DNA of 30,031 nt from Collinsella sp. (GTDB lineage: Bacteria; Actinomycetota; Coriobacteriia; Coriobacteriales; Coriobacteriaceae). The DNA lies in the NCBI GenBank assembly GCA_031294825.1, contig JAUMPM010000047.1:1-30031 (forward strand). The letters run 5' to 3'. The translations under genes were made by a program, and so were the position numbers. The notes beneath the pieces were generated by a model. The model searched no databases, was not told the DNA's origin, and was given only the letters and a program-made list of their open reading frames with translations. Of the stretch, positions 28,862 through 30,031 are shown one piece after another; position 1 is the first letter of the stretch; each line of letters opens with the position of its first letter.

Positions 28862-29923
28862 TTAGTAGTCGAACTGGTGATAGTAGCGGCGGTAGTTGAG
28901 GTTGTGCTTGGTGACCGTCTCGTAGTAGGCGGCGAGTCGGTCGGTGATCAGCGAGGACAGGATCCACGGAGACACGATGACGCGGAACTCCTCGTCCAGG
29001 CCGGGGATGGCGAACTCGGCGGTGTCGATGATGTTGATGTCGGTATCACCGGTCACGCCGCGGTTGAGGAAGGCGCGGACGCGCTCGTCGAGCTTGCGGT
29101 TCTCGTCCTCGCCCATGAACAGGAACACGGGCACGCCGGGCTCCACGAGCTCGAGGGTGCCGTGGAAGAAGTCCGCCGAGGTGATGTAGCGGGTGCGCTT
29201 CCACTGCATCTCCTCGAGGATGCACATCGAGAAGAGGATGGTCTCGCCCCAAAGTGCTCCGGAGCCGATGAACATGGTGTAGGGCGCGAGGGCGTACTTC
29301 TTGGCGAGCTCCTCGGCGCGCGGCTCGAAGCTCTTGCGGATGTCGACCAGGTGGGTCCAGACATCCTTGGTCTGCTCAATAAACTTGTCGAACTGCGGGA
29401 AGCAGCCGCGACGGTTGAGCAGGCGCAGGCCGAAGCAGTCGGCGAGGTAGTAACCCATCTCGCAGCCGCCATTTCCATGATCGGATGCCATCTTGACGCA
29501 GTTCTCGGCGCCGACGGCCTGGCCGATGGGGCCCTCGGGCTTGGTCATGGCGTAGACACGAATGCCCTTTTCCTTCATCTTGTTGACAGCCTCGAGGACC
29601 TCGGGGGTGGTGCCGGACTCGGAGGCGGTGAGGACGACGGACTTGTCGGTCATGCGCTTGTGGCCGGAGACATTCCACTCGGCGGCGTGAATCAGGTAGA
29701 CCTCGAGGTCGCGGTCGCCGAACTTGTTCATGAGGTACTCGAGCTGCATAAACTCGTCCCAGGTGCCGCCGACGCCCATCAGGAACACAGCGTCGTAGCC
29801 CTCGTCGGCGACCTTGTCGGCAAGCGCGGTCATCTTCTTGCCGGTCTCGTAGACGTTCTTGCCGTCCTCGACGTAGCCCTCCTGGCTAAAGTGCATGATC
29901 TCGATCTTCTCGGTTTCCTTCAT
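28862..29923 (-). CDS. SIS-domain protein, fructosamine-6-phosphate deglycase-like
   Basis: Encodes 353 residues. AAAGGA precedes the ATG at 29923; the frame extends to 29995 through the promoter region. Two SIS domains: about 45-150 (FLMGVGGTWDEF, TASESGTTPEVLEA, YAMTKPEG) and about 215-345 (IGSGALWGE, SADFFHGTLELVEPG, FLFMGEDENRKLDERV). The C-terminus LNYRRYYHQFDY matches the RRYY ending of FrlB/GfrF-type deglycases rather than GlmS. Such enzymes split fructoselysine-6-phosphate or glucoselysine-6-phosphate to glucose-6-phosphate and lysine. First gene of the PTS operon, so it probably processes the imported phosphorylated compound. Alternative: another amino-sugar phosphate isomerase or deaminase. 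Confidence 0.8.
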   Translation of the reverse strand: MKETEKIEIMHFSQEGYVEDGKNVYETGKKMTALADKVADEGYDAVFLMGVGGTWDEFMQLEYLMNKFGDRDLEVYLIHAAEWNVSGHKRMTDKSVVLTASESGTTPEVLEAVNKMKEKGIRVYAMTKPEGPIGQAVGAENCVKMASDHGNGGCEMGYYLADCFGLRLLNRRGCFPQFDKFIEQTKDVWTHLVDIRKSFEPRAEELAKKYALAPYTMFIGSGALWGETILFSMCILEEMQWKRTRYITSADFFHGTLELVEPGVPVFLFMGEDENRKLDERVRAFLNRGVTGDTDINIIDTAEFAIPGLDEEFRVIVSPWILSSLITDRLAAYYETVTKHNLNYRRYYHQFDY

Positions 29924-29945
29924 GGTTTGTCCTTTCTGTTTTGGA

Positions 29946-30010
29946 CGCGACTCTATACATCGCGTTTCTTTTCGATACCAATTATAGACATACACCTAAC
30001 GTGTTTTTAA
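29946..30010 (-). promoter_or_regulatory. promoter of the PTS/deglycase operon with two small palindromes
   Basis: Minus strand: TTAAAA (30010-30005), an 18-base spacer, then consensus TATAAT (29986-29981). ACAC-CTAAC-GTGT (29992-30004) sits in the spacer, and CGCGA-CTCTATACA-TCGCG (29946-29964) lies just after the expected start near 29974. Either could bind a sugar-responsive regulator, which must be encoded outside the window. No -24/-12 elements of the sigma-54 type are seen, unlike the Salmonella gfr operon. Confidence 0.55.
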
Positions 30011-30031
30011 TACCACTTTGTAATCTATGGC

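Noticed and set aside
1..30031. CRISPR arrays, prophage, insertion sequences or a defence island
   Set aside because: No regularly spaced direct repeats, integrase, transposase, phage or nuclease genes were found; the coding content is metabolic and housekeeping.

Overview
The window is GC-rich bacterial chromosome. Gene content points to the class Coriobacteriia, most likely a Collinsella-type gut actinobacterium; this is inferred from protein resemblance and gene mix, not from a marker gene. Genes are dense and start with Shine-Dalgarno sequences of the AAGGAG type. There are no phage genes, transposases, integrases, rRNA or CRISPR arrays. One tRNA is present.

Layout. 1-570: no gene, but an inward-facing repeat pair around a hairpin. 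571-2514 (-): secreted/membrane DUF2207 protein with a poly-Gly tail. 2515-3022: structured gene-free stretch with a possible small RNA. 3023-4033 (+): glutamyl-Q tRNA(Asp) synthetase, possibly leaderless. 4049-5099 (-): phosphoesterase and a small membrane protein. 5458-8068 (+): DUF4342 protein, OmpR-type response regulator and sensor kinase, probably one operon, followed by a long palindrome and a bidirectional terminator. 8363-9036 (-): VOC protein and an orphan galactitol-type PTS IIB. 9200-9989 (+): membrane-anchored helical-repeat protein, then tRNA-Leu(UAA). 10089-15527 (-): Ppx/GppA phosphatase, FtsB/DivIC-like protein, enolase, MazG, YfcE-like phosphodiesterase and a stand-alone LarC C-terminal domain.

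15827-25154 holds a complete histidine pathway. A PHP histidinol-phosphatase on the + strand faces a minus-strand operon transcribed hisZG-hisD-hisC-hisB-hisH-hisA-hisF-hisI-orf75-hisE. HisZ and HisG are one fused polypeptide. A 75-codon gene of unknown function is translationally coupled to hisI. Three palindromic repeats sit in or at the end of the operon, and two of them carry the stop codon of a his gene.

25324-29923 (-) is a sugar-uptake operon: SIS-domain deglycase-like protein, mannose-family PTS IIA, IIB, IIC, IID, then a sugar-phosphate isomerase/epimerase. The SIS protein plus a FrlC-like TIM barrel suggests a glycated amino acid (fructoselysine or glucoselysine class) as substrate. 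Terminator-like hairpins after the first and fifth genes may tune stoichiometry.

The most unusual layer is the noncoding one: at least five distinct palindromic repeat types in intergenic positions. One recurring type keeps a GGGAC core while its flanking complementary arms differ completely between copies.
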